Shown here one piece after another: positions 9,900-19,163 of a DNA stretch of 64,000 nucleotides. The notes under the pieces are model-generated. The model was not told the DNA's origin, did not search any database, and worked only from the letters and a program-made list of their open reading frames with translations. A program made the position numbers and the translations under genes. Positions within the stretch are counted from its first letter, which is position 1. Each line of letters starts with the position of its first letter. Source of the DNA: Pseudomonas sp. MRSN 12121 (lineage in GTDB: Bacteria > Pseudomonadota > Gammaproteobacteria > Pseudomonadales > Pseudomonadaceae); the NCBI RefSeq assembly GCF_000931465.1, contig NZ_CP010892.1, forward strand, positions 1,798,001-1,862,000, written 5' to 3'.

Positions 9900-9934
9900 C
9901 TTTGTGCCCGGCCATCCCGCTGAGCGGACAAATT

Positions 9935-9950
9935 TGGCATAACACTTGCT
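9935..9950 (+). promoter_or_regulatory. Sigma-54 promoter upstream of fliL
   Basis: TGGCATAACACTTGCT fits the RpoN -24/-12 consensus, with ten bases between GG and GC. It is 50 bases before the fliL ATG and follows the fliK terminator, so it should drive fliLMNOPQR-flhB. Confidence 0.85.
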
Positions 9951-10000
9951 CTTGCCTTGCCGTGCGACTGTGAAAACCCGATTAGTGACGGATTATTGGC

Positions 10001-10507
10001 ATGGCGAAGAGCGACGAAGCAGCAGAGAAAACCCCCGCCGGGAAAAGCAAACTCAAGCTTATCCTGTTGATTGTCCTGGCCTTGTTGCTGGCGATCGGCT
10101 TGTCGGTCGGGGCGACCTGGTACTTCATGCACAGCAGTGCCCAGAGCAAGCCGGCCGAAACCCCCGAGGCGGCCAGCAACGTCAAGCCGGCGGCGATCTA
10201 TGAGCCGATGGCGCCCGCCTTCGTGGCCAACTACACGCAGAACGGCCGTCAGCGCTACATGCAGGTGAGCATTACCCTGCTGGCGCGCAACCAGGCCGAC
10301 CTGGATGCGCTGAAAGTGCATATGCCGGTGATCCGCAACAACCTGGTCATGCTGTTCTCCGGTCAGAGTTTCGACACCCTGGCGACCCCGGTCGGCCAGG
10401 AAATGCTGCGTCAGAAGGCCACCGCCAGCGTGCAGGAAGTGGCCCAGAAAGAGGTGGGCAAAGTGGTGGTCGAGCAGTTGCTCTTTACTAACTTCGTACT
10501 GCAGTAG
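10001..10507 (+). CDS. fliL: Flagellar basal body-associated protein FliL
   Basis: FliL is a single-pass inner membrane protein that associates with stators and supports high torque. It is 168 residues, with a short Lys-rich cytoplasmic start, one transmembrane helix at about 22-46 and a periplasmic stomatin-like domain (about 75-168). It is the first gene of fliLMNOPQR-flhB, directly behind a sigma-54 promoter; fliM follows after nine bases. Confidence 0.96.
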   Translation: MAKSDEAAEKTPAGKSKLKLILLIVLALLLAIGLSVGATWYFMHSSAQSKPAETPEAASNVKPAAIYEPMAPAFVANYTQNGRQRYMQVSITLLARNQADLDALKVHMPVIRNNLVMLFSGQSFDTLATPVGQEMLRQKATASVQEVAQKEVGKVVVEQLLFTNFVLQ

Positions 10508-10516
10508 GAACACGAC

Positions 10517-11485
10517 ATGGCCGTGCAGGACCTGCTGTCCCAGGATGAGATCGACGCGCTGTTGCATGGCGTCGATGACGGTCTGGTACAGACCGAACAC
10601 GCCGCCGAGCCCGGCAGCGTCAAAAGCTACGACCTGACCAGCCAGGATCGCATCGTCCGTGGACGCATGCCGACGCTGGAGATGATCAACGAACGCTTTG
10701 CCCGCTATACCCGCATCAGCATGTTCAACATGCTGCGCCGCTCGGCGGACGTGGCGGTGGGCGGCGTGCAGGTGATGAAGTTCGGCGAATACGTGCACTC
10801 GCTGTACGTGCCGACCAGCCTCAACCTGGTGAAGATCAAGCCGCTGCGTGGTACCGCGCTGTTCATTCTCGACGCCAAGCTGGTGTTCAAGCTGGTGGAC
10901 AACTTCTTCGGCGGCGACGGGCGTCACGCCAAGATCGAAGGCCGCGAATTCACCCCGACCGAGTTGCGGGTGGTGCGCATGGTGCTGGAACAGGCCTTCG
11001 TCGACCTCAAGGAAGCCTGGCAGGCGATCATGGAAGTCAACTTCGAGTACATCAACTCCGAAGTGAACCCGGCCATGGCCAACATCGTCGGTCCGAGCGA
11101 GGCGATCGTGGTGTCGACCTTCCACATCGAACTCGATGGCGGTGGCGGCGACCTGCACGTGACCATGCCGTACTCGATGATCGAGCCGGTGCGGGAAATG
11201 CTCGACGCCGGCTTCCAGTCGGACCTGGACGACCAGGACGAGCGCTGGAGCAAGGCCCTGCGCGAGGACGTGCTGGATGTGGACGTTCCCTTGAGCGCAA
11301 CCGTTGCCCGTCGCCAGCTGCGCCTGCGCGACATCCTGCACATGCAGCCGGGGGATGTGATTCCGGTGGAGTTGCCGGAAGACATGATCATGCGTGCCAA
11401 CGGCGTGCCGGCGTTCAAGGTCAAGCTGGGCTCGCACAAGGGCAACCTGGCCCTGCAAGTGATCGAGCCGATCGAGCGCCGCTGA
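10517..11485 (+). CDS. fliM: Flagellar motor switch protein FliM
   Basis: FliM is the C-ring protein that receives CheY-P and reverses the motor. The 322-residue protein begins with the CheY-binding peptide (LLSQDEIDALLHGV, about 6-19), followed by the CheC-like middle domain and a C-terminal SpoA/FliN-like domain (about 245-318). Its N-terminal motif recurs in FliN, CheZ and the CheA linker in this window. fliN follows after about 50 bases. Confidence 0.98.
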   Translation: MAVQDLLSQDEIDALLHGVDDGLVQTEHAAEPGSVKSYDLTSQDRIVRGRMPTLEMINERFARYTRISMFNMLRRSADVAVGGVQVMKFGEYVHSLYVPTSLNLVKIKPLRGTALFILDAKLVFKLVDNFFGGDGRHAKIEGREFTPTELRVVRMVLEQAFVDLKEAWQAIMEVNFEYINSEVNPAMANIVGPSEAIVVSTFHIELDGGGGDLHVTMPYSMIEPVREMLDAGFQSDLDDQDERWSKALREDVLDVDVPLSATVARRQLRLRDILHMQPGDVIPVELPEDMIMRANGVPAFKVKLGSHKGNLALQVIEPIERR

Positions 11486-11539
11486 GCGGCGTTGTTATGA
11501 ATTTGCTTTGTTAATGATTTTTTGCCCGCCGAGGACAAC

Positions 11540-12007
11540 ATGGCTGACGAACACGAAATGACTTCCGCAGAAGACCAGGCCCTGGCTGACGAGTGGGCGG
11601 CCGCCCTGCAGGAAACCGGCGAGGCCGGGCAAAACGATATCGATGCCTTGCTGGCAGCCGACGCGGCCAGTTCGCCGGCATCCAATCGCCTGCCGATGGA
11701 AGAATTCGGCAGCGTGCCCAAGAACAACGAGCCGGTGAGCCTCGACGGTCCGAACCTGGACGTGATCCTGGATATTCCGGTATCGATCTCCATGGAAGTG
11801 GGCAGCACCGATATCAACATTCGCAATCTGTTGCAGCTTAACCAGGGTTCGGTGATCGAGCTCGATCGCCTGGCCGGCGAGCCGTTGGACGTGCTGGTCA
11901 ACGGCACGCTGATCGCCCATGGCGAAGTGGTGGTGGTCAACGAGAAGTTCGGCATCCGCCTGACTGACGTGATCAGCCCGAGCGAACGCATCAAGAAGCT
12001 GCGCTAA
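11540..12007 (+). CDS. fliN: Flagellar motor switch protein FliN
   Basis: FliN forms the bottom of the C-ring. The 155-residue protein has a long acidic N-terminal extension, including a DIDALL motif near residues 33-38 that resembles the FliM CheY-binding peptide, and a C-terminal SpoA domain (about 75-153). I chose the ATG at 11540 with GAGGAC upstream; the TTG at 11522 is less likely. fliO begins with no gap after the stop. Confidence 0.96.
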   Translation: MADEHEMTSAEDQALADEWAAALQETGEAGQNDIDALLAADAASSPASNRLPMEEFGSVPKNNEPVSLDGPNLDVILDIPVSISMEVGSTDINIRNLLQLNQGSVIELDRLAGEPLDVLVNGTLIAHGEVVVVNEKFGIRLTDVISPSERIKKLR

Positions 12008-12445
12008 GTGAGAAGGGCACTCGCGCTGTTTCTCGCCTGGCCGCTCTGGGTCGTGGCCGCCGAGCCGGCGGCCGCCACCGCGGCGCCGACGATTGGCAGT
12101 GGCGGCGTGGCCGGCCAGTTGGCCCAGCTGGTGCTGGGCCTGTTGCTGGTGGTGGGGCTGATCTTCTTTCTCGCCTGGCTGTTGCGCCGGGTGCAGCAGG
12201 CCGGTCCGGCCGGCAAGGGGCAGGTCATCGAGCTGCTCGGTTCGCGGGCGCTCGGCCCGCGGGACCGGCTGGTGCTGGTTCAGGTCGGCAACGAACAGAT
12301 TCTGCTCGGCCTGACGCCGGGCACCATCACGCCGCTGCATGTGCTCAAGGAGCCGGTGCAGGTGCCGAGCAGCGAGCCGGCGACGCCGGAATTCGCCCAG
12401 CGCCTGATGGAGCTCATGGGCAAGGATCAGAAGGATAAGAAGTAA
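12008..12445 (+). CDS. fliO: Flagellar biosynthesis protein FliO
   Basis: FliO is a membrane-anchored scaffold that stabilises FliP during export-gate assembly. The 145-residue product starts with GTG immediately after the fliN stop. It has a hydrophobic signal-like N-terminus, an Ala-rich periplasmic stretch, one transmembrane helix (about 37-58) and a cytoplasmic domain with the conserved [20 protein letters not shown] segment. The stop TAA shares its last A with the fliP ATG. Confidence 0.92.
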   Translation: MRRALALFLAWPLWVVAAEPAAATAAPTIGSGGVAGQLAQLVLGLLLVVGLIFFLAWLLRRVQQAGPAGKGQVIELLGSRALGPRDRLVLVQVGNEQILLGLTPGTITPLHVLKEPVQVPSSEPATPEFAQRLMELMGKDQKDKK

Positions 12446-13194
12446 TGCCGTTGCGCTTCCTCTTGATGTTGGCCCTGATGCTGGCCGCACCGCTGGCGCT
12501 GGCGGCCGACCCGTTGTCGATCCCGGCGATCACCCTCGGCACCAACGCCGACGGCCAGCAGGAATATTCGGTCAGCCTGCAGATCCTGCTGATCATGACG
12601 GCGCTGAGCTTCATTCCGGCGTTCGTCATGCTGATGACCAGCTTCACCCGAATCATCATCGTGTTTTCGATCCTGCGTCAGGCCCTGGGCCTGCAGCAGA
12701 CGCCGTCGAACCAGATCCTTACCGGCATGGCGCTGTTCCTGACGATGTTCATCATGGCCCCGGTGTTCGACCGGGTGAACCAGGACGCGCTGCAACCCTA
12801 CCTGGCGGAAAAACTCAGCGCGCAGGACGCGGTAGCCAAGGCCCAGGTGCCGATCAAGGATTTCATGCTGGCCCAGACCCGCAGTAGCGACCTGGAGCTG
12901 TTCATGCGCCTGTCCAAGCGCACCGACATCGCGACGCCGGACCAGGCGCCGCTGACGATCCTGGTGCCGGCCTTCGTGACCTCGGAGCTGAAGACCGCGT
13001 TCCAGATCGGCTTCATGATCTTCATCCCGTTCCTGATCATCGACCTGGTGGTCGCCAGTGTGCTGATGGCCATGGGGATGATGATGCTGTCGCCGCTGAT
13101 CATTTCCCTGCCGTTCAAGATCATGCTGTTCGTGCTGGTGGATGGCTGGGCGCTGATCATCGGCACCCTGGCGGGCAGTTTCGGCGGTGTTTAG
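12445..13194 (+). CDS. fliP: Flagellar export gate protein FliP
   Basis: FliP is a core of the FliPQR export gate. It is 249 residues with a cleavable signal peptide (about 1-21, ending LALAA), then multiple hydrophobic helices and the conserved [17 protein letters not shown] segment near residues 68-84. The start overlaps the fliO stop by one base, showing coupling. Confidence 0.98.
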   Translation: MPLRFLLMLALMLAAPLALAADPLSIPAITLGTNADGQQEYSVSLQILLIMTALSFIPAFVMLMTSFTRIIIVFSILRQALGLQQTPSNQILTGMALFLTMFIMAPVFDRVNQDALQPYLAEKLSAQDAVAKAQVPIKDFMLAQTRSSDLELFMRLSKRTDIATPDQAPLTILVPAFVTSELKTAFQIGFMIFIPFLIIDLVVASVLMAMGMMMLSPLIISLPFKIMLFVLVDGWALIIGTLAGSFGGV

Positions 13195-13218
13195 AACCTT
13201 GTTGGCGGGTGACGCGCT

Positions 13219-13488
13219 ATGACCCCTGAAGTCGCTGTAGACCTGTTCCGCGAAGCGCTCTGGCTGACCACCATGATGGTCGCCATCCTGGTGATCCCCA
13301 GCCTGCTGGTGGGGTTGCTGGTGGCGATGTTCCAGGCCGCCACCCAGATCAACGAACAGACCCTGAGCTTCCTGCCGCGCCTGCTGGTGATGCTGGTGAC
13401 GCTGATCGTCGCCGGTCCCTGGCTGGTGCAAACCTTCATGGAATACATCCTGCAGCTGTACGGCAGTATTCCGCAGTTGATCGGCTGA
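13219..13488 (+). CDS. fliQ: Flagellar export gate protein FliQ
   Basis: FliQ is the small (89-residue) two-helix hairpin subunit of the FliPQR gate. The sequence is almost entirely hydrophobic, with the family core around LLVAMFQAATQINEQTLSFL. It lies 24 bases after fliP and three bases before fliR. Confidence 0.97.
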   Translation: MTPEVAVDLFREALWLTTMMVAILVIPSLLVGLLVAMFQAATQINEQTLSFLPRLLVMLVTLIVAGPWLVQTFMEYILQLYGSIPQLIG

Positions 13489-13491
13489 ACC

Positions 13492-14274
13492 ATGTCCCTG
13501 CTGGCGCTCACCGATACGCAGATCGGCACCTGGGTCGCGACCTTCATGCTGCCGCTGTTCCGTATCGGCGCCGTGCTGATGACGATGCCGGTGTTCGGTA
13601 CGACCCTGGTGCCGACCCGTATCCGCCTGTACTTCACCCTGGCGATCACAGTGGTGGTCGTACCGGCGCTGCCGCCGATGCCGGCGGTCAATCCGCTGGA
13701 CCTCAGCGGGCTGTTGCTGATCGCCGAGCAGGTCATCATCGGTGCCTTGTTCGGTTTCTCCTTGCAGCTGTTCTTCCAGGCCTTCGTGATTGCCGGGCAG
13801 ATCATTTCGACGCAGATGGGCATGGGCTTCGCTTCCATGGTCGACCCCACCAACGGCGTTTCGGCGGCGGTGATCGGGCAGTTCCTGACCATGCTGGTGA
13901 CCCTGCTGTTCCTCGGCATGAACGGCCATCTGGTGGTCTTCGAGGTGCTGGCCGAAAGCTTCACCACCTTGCCGGTGGGCAGTGCGCTGCTGGTGAATCA
14001 TTTCTGGGAGCTGGCCGGCAAGCTCGGCTGGGTGCTGGGCGCCGCGCTGCTGCTGGTGTTGCCGGCGATTACCGCGCTGCTGGTGGTGAACATCGCCTTC
14101 GGCGTGATGACCCGCGCCGCGCCGCAATTGAACATCTTCTCCATCGGTTTTCCGCTGACCCTGGTGCTCGGCCTGGTGATTTTCTGGGTCAGTCTGGGTG
14201 ACATCCTCAATCAGTATCAGCCGCTGGCCGTTCAGGCGCTGCAGTTGCTGCGCGATCTGGCGCAGGCGCGGTGA
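13492..14274 (+). CDS. fliR: Flagellar export gate protein FliR
   Basis: FliR completes the export gate with FliP and FliQ and contacts FlhB. The 260-residue protein has about six transmembrane segments, with the conserved region near ISTQMGMGFASMVDPTNGV (about 104-122). flhB begins three bases after its stop. Confidence 0.97.
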   Translation: MSLLALTDTQIGTWVATFMLPLFRIGAVLMTMPVFGTTLVPTRIRLYFTLAITVVVVPALPPMPAVNPLDLSGLLLIAEQVIIGALFGFSLQLFFQAFVIAGQIISTQMGMGFASMVDPTNGVSAAVIGQFLTMLVTLLFLGMNGHLVVFEVLAESFTTLPVGSALLVNHFWELAGKLGWVLGAALLLVLPAITALLVVNIAFGVMTRAAPQLNIFSIGFPLTLVLGLVIFWVSLGDILNQYQPLAVQALQLLRDLAQAR

Positions 14275-14277
14275 GCC

Positions 14278-15414
14278 ATGGCTGAGAGCGAGAGCGGTCA
14301 GGACAAGACAGAAGACCCCACGGAGAAGCGCAAGAAGGACTCCCGGGAAAAGGGCGAGATCGCCCGTTCCAAGGAGCTCAACACCCTGGCGATCACTATG
14401 ATCGGCGCGGCCGGCCTGTTGATCTATGGCGGCGGGGTGGCGCTGGACCTGCTGGAAATCATGCGCCTGAATTTCTCCCTGCCCCGCGAAGCGTTGCTGA
14501 GCCCGGGCGCTATGGGGTTGTACCTGCTGCATTCGGGCAAGATCGCGATCCTGGCCTCGATGCCGATCCTGCTGCCCCTGGTGCTGGCGGCGCTGATCGG
14601 CCCGATTTCCCTGGGTGGCTGGCTGTTTTCCACCAAGAGCCTGGCGCCCAAGTTCAGCCGCATGAACCCGCTCAGCGGCATGAAACGCATGGTGTCCCCG
14701 ACCTCGTTGGTCGAGTTGCTCAAGGCTTTCGCCAAATTCGTGGTGGTGCTTTTCGTGGCGCTGTCGGTGCTGTCGTCGGATATCGACGACCTGATGCAGA
14801 TCGCCCATGAGCCCCTGGAGCGGGCGATCGCCCACAGTGTCGAGCTGGTGGCCTGGAGCACCTTGTGGATGGCCTGCGGGCTGATCCTGATCGCGGCGGT
14901 GGACGTGCCGGTACAGCTCTACCAGAGCTACAAGAAACTGCTGATGACCAAGCAGGAGGTGCGGGACGAGCACAAGGACCAGGAGGGGCGCCCGGAGGTC
15001 AAGCAGCGGATCCGCCAGACGCAGCGCGAGATGTCGCAGCGGCGGATGATGGCGGCGATTCCCGAGGCGGACGTGGTCATCACCAACCCGACCCACTATG
15101 CCGTGGCGCTCAAGTACGACGCCGAGAAGGGCGGGGCGCCGGTGCTGCTGGCCAAGGGCAGCGATTTCGTGGCGTTGAAGATCCGCGAGATCGCCGTGGC
15201 CAACGAAGTGTTGCTGCTGGAGTCGCCGGCGCTGGCGCGTTCGATCTACTACTCCACCGAGCTGGAACAGGAAATCCCTGCCGGCCTCTACCTGGCGGTG
15301 GCCCAGGTGCTGGCCTACGTCTACCAGGTCCGCCAGCACCAGGCGGGCAAGGGCAAGCGTCCCGAGCCGCTCAAGGACCTGCCGATCCCGCCGGATTTGC
15401 GTCGCGATTCCTGA
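14278..15414 (+). CDS. flhB: Flagellar export switch protein FlhB
   Basis: FlhB controls substrate specificity of the export gate. The 378-residue protein has a Lys/Glu-rich N-terminus (TEDPTEKRKKDSREKGEI), four transmembrane helices and a cytoplasmic C-terminal domain. The autocleavage site NPTH is at residues 270-273. It ends the fliL transcription unit and is followed by a hairpin with a T run. A separate gene for an FlhB C-terminal-like domain lies at 30 kb. Confidence 0.98.
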   Translation: MAESESGQDKTEDPTEKRKKDSREKGEIARSKELNTLAITMIGAAGLLIYGGGVALDLLEIMRLNFSLPREALLSPGAMGLYLLHSGKIAILASMPILLPLVLAALIGPISLGGWLFSTKSLAPKFSRMNPLSGMKRMVSPTSLVELLKAFAKFVVVLFVALSVLSSDIDDLMQIAHEPLERAIAHSVELVAWSTLWMACGLILIAAVDVPVQLYQSYKKLLMTKQEVRDEHKDQEGRPEVKQRIRQTQREMSQRRMMAAIPEADVVITNPTHYAVALKYDAEKGGAPVLLAKGSDFVALKIREIAVANEVLLLESPALARSIYYSTELEQEIPAGLYLAVAQVLAYVYQVRQHQAGKGKRPEPLKDLPIPPDLRRDS

Positions 15415-15460
15415 GTCTTCTTATTCATCCAGCCAACACCGAAAGCGCCTTTTACAGTGG

Positions 15461-15491
15461 CTGATGGCGCAACGCCATAAATCAGTTTTTG
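15461..15491 (+). terminator. Terminator after flhB
   Basis: CTGATGGCG and CGCCATaaATCAG form a stem with a small internal bulge and a CAA loop, followed by TTTTTG. It separates flhB from the flhA promoter. Confidence 0.6.
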
Positions 15492-15505
15492 TTCCAGGCC
15501 AAAGT

Positions 15506-15521
15506 TGGAAGGCTTCTTGCA
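15506..15521 (+). promoter_or_regulatory. Sigma-54 promoter upstream of flhA
   Basis: TGGAAGGCTTCTTGCA has GG and GC exactly ten bases apart and fits the RpoN consensus. It lies 60 bases before the flhA GTG, as expected for a FleQ-dependent flhA-flhF-fleN unit. Confidence 0.8.
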
Positions 15522-15581
15522 ATACCCGCCCTGCGCCGCCTTCAGGCGTCAAAAGTTTGCTTCAGGGGACGGGAAATACCG

Positions 15582-17711
15582 GTGGATCGCTCTCAGTTAA
15601 TCAGCACGGCTCGCACTAACCTGACTGACCTCAGTCGGGGGAACCTGGGTGTGCCGCTGTTGCTGCTGGTCATGCTGGCCATGATGATGCTGCCGGTGCC
15701 GCCGTTCCTGCTGGACGTGTTCTTCACGTTCAACATCGCCCTGTCGATCGTCGTGTTGCTGGTCTGCGTGTACGCCTTGCGGCCGCTGGACTTCGCGGTG
15801 TTCCCGACCATCCTGCTGGTGGCGACCCTGCTGCGCCTGGCGCTGAACGTGGCGTCCACCCGCGTGGTGATGCTCCACGGCCAGGACGGCCACGCCGCCG
15901 CGGGCAAGGTGATCCAGGCGTTCGGCGAGGTGGTGATCGGCGGCAACTACGTGGTCGGTATCGTGGTGTTCGCGATCCTGATGATCATCAACTTCGTGGT
16001 GGTGACCAAGGGCGCCGGGCGGATTTCCGAGGTGAGCGCGCGCTTCACCCTCGATGCGATGCCGGGCAAGCAGATGGCCATCGACGCCGACCTCAACGCC
16101 GGCCTCATCGACCAGGCCCAGGCCAAGGCGCGCCGTCAGGAAGTGGCCCAGGAAGCCGAGTTCTACGGTTCCATGGACGGTGCCAGCAAGTTCGTCCGCG
16201 GCGACGCCATCGCCGGCCTGCTGATCCTGTTCATCAACCTGATCGGTGGCATGGCGGTCGGTATCTTCCAGCACGGCATGTCGTTCGGCGATGCCGGCCG
16301 GGTCTACGCATTGCTGACCATCGGTGACGGTTTGGTGGCGCAATTGCCATCGCTGCTGCTGTCCACCGCGGCCGCGATCATGGTGACCCGTGCCTCCGGT
16401 TCCGAGGACATGGGCAAGCAGATCAACCGGCAGATGTTCGCCTCGCCCCGGGCCCTGGCTGTCGCCGCCGGCCTGATGGCGGTGATGGGCCTGGTGCCGG
16501 GCATGCCGCATTTTTCCTTCCTCAGCATGGCGGCCCTGGCGGCCGGCGCGGCGTACCTGTTCTGGAAACGGCAGAACGTGGTCAAGGCCCAGGCGCTGGA
16601 AGAGGTCAAGCGCCAGCAGGACCTGCTGCCTTCGCCGGCGCGGGCCCTGGAAACCAAGGAGCTGGGCTGGGATGACGTGACCCAGATCGACATGATCGGC
16701 CTGGAAGTCGGCTACCGCCTGATTCCCCTGGTGGACCGCAACCAGGGCGGGCAACTGCTGGCGCGGATCAAGGGGGTTCGTAAGAAGCTGTCCCAGGATC
16801 TGGGCTTCCTCATGCCCACCGTACACATCCGCGACAACCTCGACCTGGCGCCGAGCGCCTACCGGCTGACCCTTATGGGGGTGATCCTGGCGGAGGCCGA
16901 GATCTATCCGGATCGCGAGCTGGCGATCAACCCGGGCCAGGTCTACGGCACGCTCAACGGCATTACCGCCAAGGATCCGGCCTTCGGCCTGGAGGCGGTG
17001 TGGATCGAGGTCAGCCAGCGCGCCCAGGCGCAGTCGCTGGGGTACACCGTGGTCGACGCCAGCACCGTGGTCGCCACTCACCTCAATCAGATTCTGTACA
17101 AGCATTCCAGCGAGCTGATCGGTCACGAAGAAGTCCAGCAACTTCTGCAATTGCTGGCCAAGGGTTCGCCAAAGCTGGCCGAAGAACTGGTGCCGGGCGT
17201 GCTGTCGCTGTCGCAGTTGCTCAAGGTGCTGCAGGCGCTGCTGGCCGAACAGGTGCCGGTGCGCGATATCCGCAGCATCGCCGAAGCCATCGCGAACAAT
17301 GCCGCCAAGAGTCAAGATACTGCCGCTCTGGTGGCCGCGGTGCGCGTCGGATTGTCGCGCGCCATCGTGCAAAGCATTGTAGGTACTGAGTCCGAGCTGC
17401 CTGTGATCACCCTGGAGCCAAGGTTGGAACAAATCTTGCTCAACAGTCTGCAGAAGGCAGGACAAGGCTCGGAAGAGGGTGTTCTGCTGGAGCCAAGCAT
17501 GGCTGAGAAGCTGCAGCGCTCGTTGATCGAAGCCGCGCAGCGCCAGGAAATGCAAGGTCAACCGGTGATTCTGCTGGTAGCCGGTCCGGTCCGCGCGATG
17601 CTCTCGCGCTTCGGGCGCCTGGCAGTCCCGGGCTTGCATGTGTTGGCGTACCAGGAAATTCCCGACAACAAGCAAGTGACCATCGTTGCGACAGTAGGGC
17701 CCAACGGCTGA
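15582..17711 (+). CDS. flhA: Flagellar export gate protein FlhA
   Basis: FlhA is the proton-driven export gate, with a large cytoplasmic platform that binds chaperone-substrate complexes. The 709-residue protein has eight transmembrane helices in roughly the first 330 residues and a cytoplasmic domain to the end. I chose GTG at 15582, giving MDRSQLISTARTNL as in other Pseudomonas; the open frame upstream to 15489 crosses the promoter. flhF follows after 11 bases. Confidence 0.97.
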   Translation: MDRSQLISTARTNLTDLSRGNLGVPLLLLVMLAMMMLPVPPFLLDVFFTFNIALSIVVLLVCVYALRPLDFAVFPTILLVATLLRLALNVASTRVVMLHGQDGHAAAGKVIQAFGEVVIGGNYVVGIVVFAILMIINFVVVTKGAGRISEVSARFTLDAMPGKQMAIDADLNAGLIDQAQAKARRQEVAQEAEFYGSMDGASKFVRGDAIAGLLILFINLIGGMAVGIFQHGMSFGDAGRVYALLTIGDGLVAQLPSLLLSTAAAIMVTRASGSEDMGKQINRQMFASPRALAVAAGLMAVMGLVPGMPHFSFLSMAALAAGAAYLFWKRQNVVKAQALEEVKRQQDLLPSPARALETKELGWDDVTQIDMIGLEVGYRLIPLVDRNQGGQLLARIKGVRKKLSQDLGFLMPTVHIRDNLDLAPSAYRLTLMGVILAEAEIYPDRELAINPGQVYGTLNGITAKDPAFGLEAVWIEVSQRAQAQSLGYTVVDASTVVATHLNQILYKHSSELIGHEEVQQLLQLLAKGSPKLAEELVPGVLSLSQLLKVLQALLAEQVPVRDIRSIAEAIANNAAKSQDTAALVAAVRVGLSRAIVQSIVGTESELPVITLEPRLEQILLNSLQKAGQGSEEGVLLEPSMAEKLQRSLIEAAQRQEMQGQPVILLVAGPVRAMLSRFGRLAVPGLHVLAYQEIPDNKQVTIVATVGPNG

Positions 17712-17722
17712 GGTAGTGGGTT

Positions 17723-19045
17723 ATGCAAGTTAAGCGTTTTTTCGCCGCCGATATGCGTCAGGCCATGAAGCTGGTTCGTGATGAGCTGGGCTCCGACGCT
17801 GCCATCATTGGCAACCGCCGCATCGCCGGCGGTGTCGAGCTGACGGCTGCGCTGGATTACAAGCTGTCGGCGCTGGCGCCGCGCGTGCCGAACATGGAAC
17901 TCGAAGACGAGCTGCGCAAGACTCAGTCGCGCATCGTCACCGCCCAGGCCGAGCTGAGCCTGCGTGGCGAGGGCGAAACGAATGGCAACACCAATCGCCA
18001 ACTGTTCGCCGGCCTGCCGCTGACCGCCGCCGAACCGCTGATCGAACCTACGTTCAGCGAGCCGCCACGCCCGGCCCCGGTAGCCGCCGCGCCGGCCGTG
18101 GACCAGCGTGCGCTGGACTCGATGCGCTTCGAACTCAATGGCCTGCGCGAGCTGCTGGAAGTCCAGCTCGGCTCGCTGGCCTGGAGCCAGCTGCAAGGCA
18201 GCCGGCCCGAACAAGCCAACCTCTGGCGGCGCCTGCAGCGTATCGGCTTGTCCGGTCCGCTGGCCCGCGACCTGCTGGCGCTGATCACCGAAATCGACGA
18301 ACCCCGCCAGGCCTGGCGCATGCTCCTGGCCCACCTGGCGCGGATGATCGTGACCCCGGAAGTCGAACCCCTGGAAGAGGGCGGTGTGATCGCCATGGTC
18401 GGCCCCGCCGGCATGGGCAAGACCACCACCCTGGCCAAGCTGGCGGCGCGCTACGTACTCAAGTACGGCGCGCAGAACATCGCCCTGGTGAGCATGGACA
18501 GCTATCGCATCGGTGCCCAGGAGCAGCTCAAGACCCTGGGACGCATCCTCAATGTCTCGGTGACCCATGTCGACCCAGGCCAGTCCCTGGCCCAGGCCCT
18601 TGATCCGCTGCTGCGCAAGCGCGTGGTGCTGATCGATACCGCCGGCCTGCAAGCCAGTGACCCGGCCTTGCGCATGCAGCTGGAAAGCCTGGCCGGCCGC
18701 GGCATCCGGGCAAAAAATTATCTGGTCCTGGCAACCACCAGCCAGAAACAGGTTCTAACCGCCGCATACCACAGCTACAAGCGCTGCGGGCTGGCCGGCT
18801 GCATCCTGACTAAACTGGATGAAACCGCCAGTCTTGGCGAAGTGTTGAGCCTGGCCATCGGTCACGAACTGCCTGTCGCCTACCTGACCGATGGTCCGCG
18901 GATTCCGGATGACCTGCACTTGCCGCGTCGTCACCAGCTGGTCAGTCGCGCGGTGAGCGTGCAGATGCAGGAAGAACCCAGCGAGGAAGCCATGGCCGAC
19001 ATGTTCGCTGACCTCTACCACAACCCGACCAAGCGGGTTGGCTGA
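17723..19045 (+). CDS. flhF: Flagellar placement GTPase FlhF
   Basis: FlhF is an SRP-family GTPase that places the flagellum at the cell pole. At 440 residues it has a B domain, an N domain and a C-terminal G domain. The P-loop is GPAGMGKTTT (about 227-236), with DTAG and TKLDE motifs further on. It acts in opposition to FleN, whose gene lies just downstream; the pair sets the single polar flagellum pattern. Confidence 0.98.
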   Translation: MQVKRFFAADMRQAMKLVRDELGSDAAIIGNRRIAGGVELTAALDYKLSALAPRVPNMELEDELRKTQSRIVTAQAELSLRGEGETNGNTNRQLFAGLPLTAAEPLIEPTFSEPPRPAPVAAAPAVDQRALDSMRFELNGLRELLEVQLGSLAWSQLQGSRPEQANLWRRLQRIGLSGPLARDLLALITEIDEPRQAWRMLLAHLARMIVTPEVEPLEEGGVIAMVGPAGMGKTTTLAKLAARYVLKYGAQNIALVSMDSYRIGAQEQLKTLGRILNVSVTHVDPGQSLAQALDPLLRKRVVLIDTAGLQASDPALRMQLESLAGRGIRAKNYLVLATTSQKQVLTAAYHSYKRCGLAGCILTKLDETASLGEVLSLAIGHELPVAYLTDGPRIPDDLHLPRRHQLVSRAVSVQMQEEPSEEAMADMFADLYHNPTKRVG

Positions 19046-19052
19046 GGGAATC

Positions 19053-19154
19053 ATGAAAAGATTGCAATGTACCTACATCGATGGTCTGCCAGGCATTGTT
19101 CCGTTGGTGAACGCGCAGCCAGTTATGTGGCCCCGTCTAAGTAAGACAAGGTAA
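19053..19154 (+). CDS. Possible 33-residue small ORF between flhF and fleN
   Basis: An ATG with GAGGGA five bases upstream opens a 33-codon frame starting MKRLQCTYIDGLPG and ending in TAA nine bases before the fleN ATG. No family is recognised. It could encode a small protein, act as a leader affecting fleN translation, or be chance. The well-placed ribosome binding site and position inside an operon are the only support. Confidence 0.3.
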   Translation: MKRLQCTYIDGLPGIVPLVNAQPVMWPRLSKTR

Positions 19155-19163
19155 AGAAAGAAC

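Noticed and set aside
12427..15339. A 970-codon open frame on the minus strand
   Set aside because: It lies opposite fliP, fliQ, fliR and flhB and is His/Gln/Arg-rich with no domain, an artefact of high-GC codon use. Other long antisense frames (for example 2175-4058 and 22170-24548) are of the same kind.
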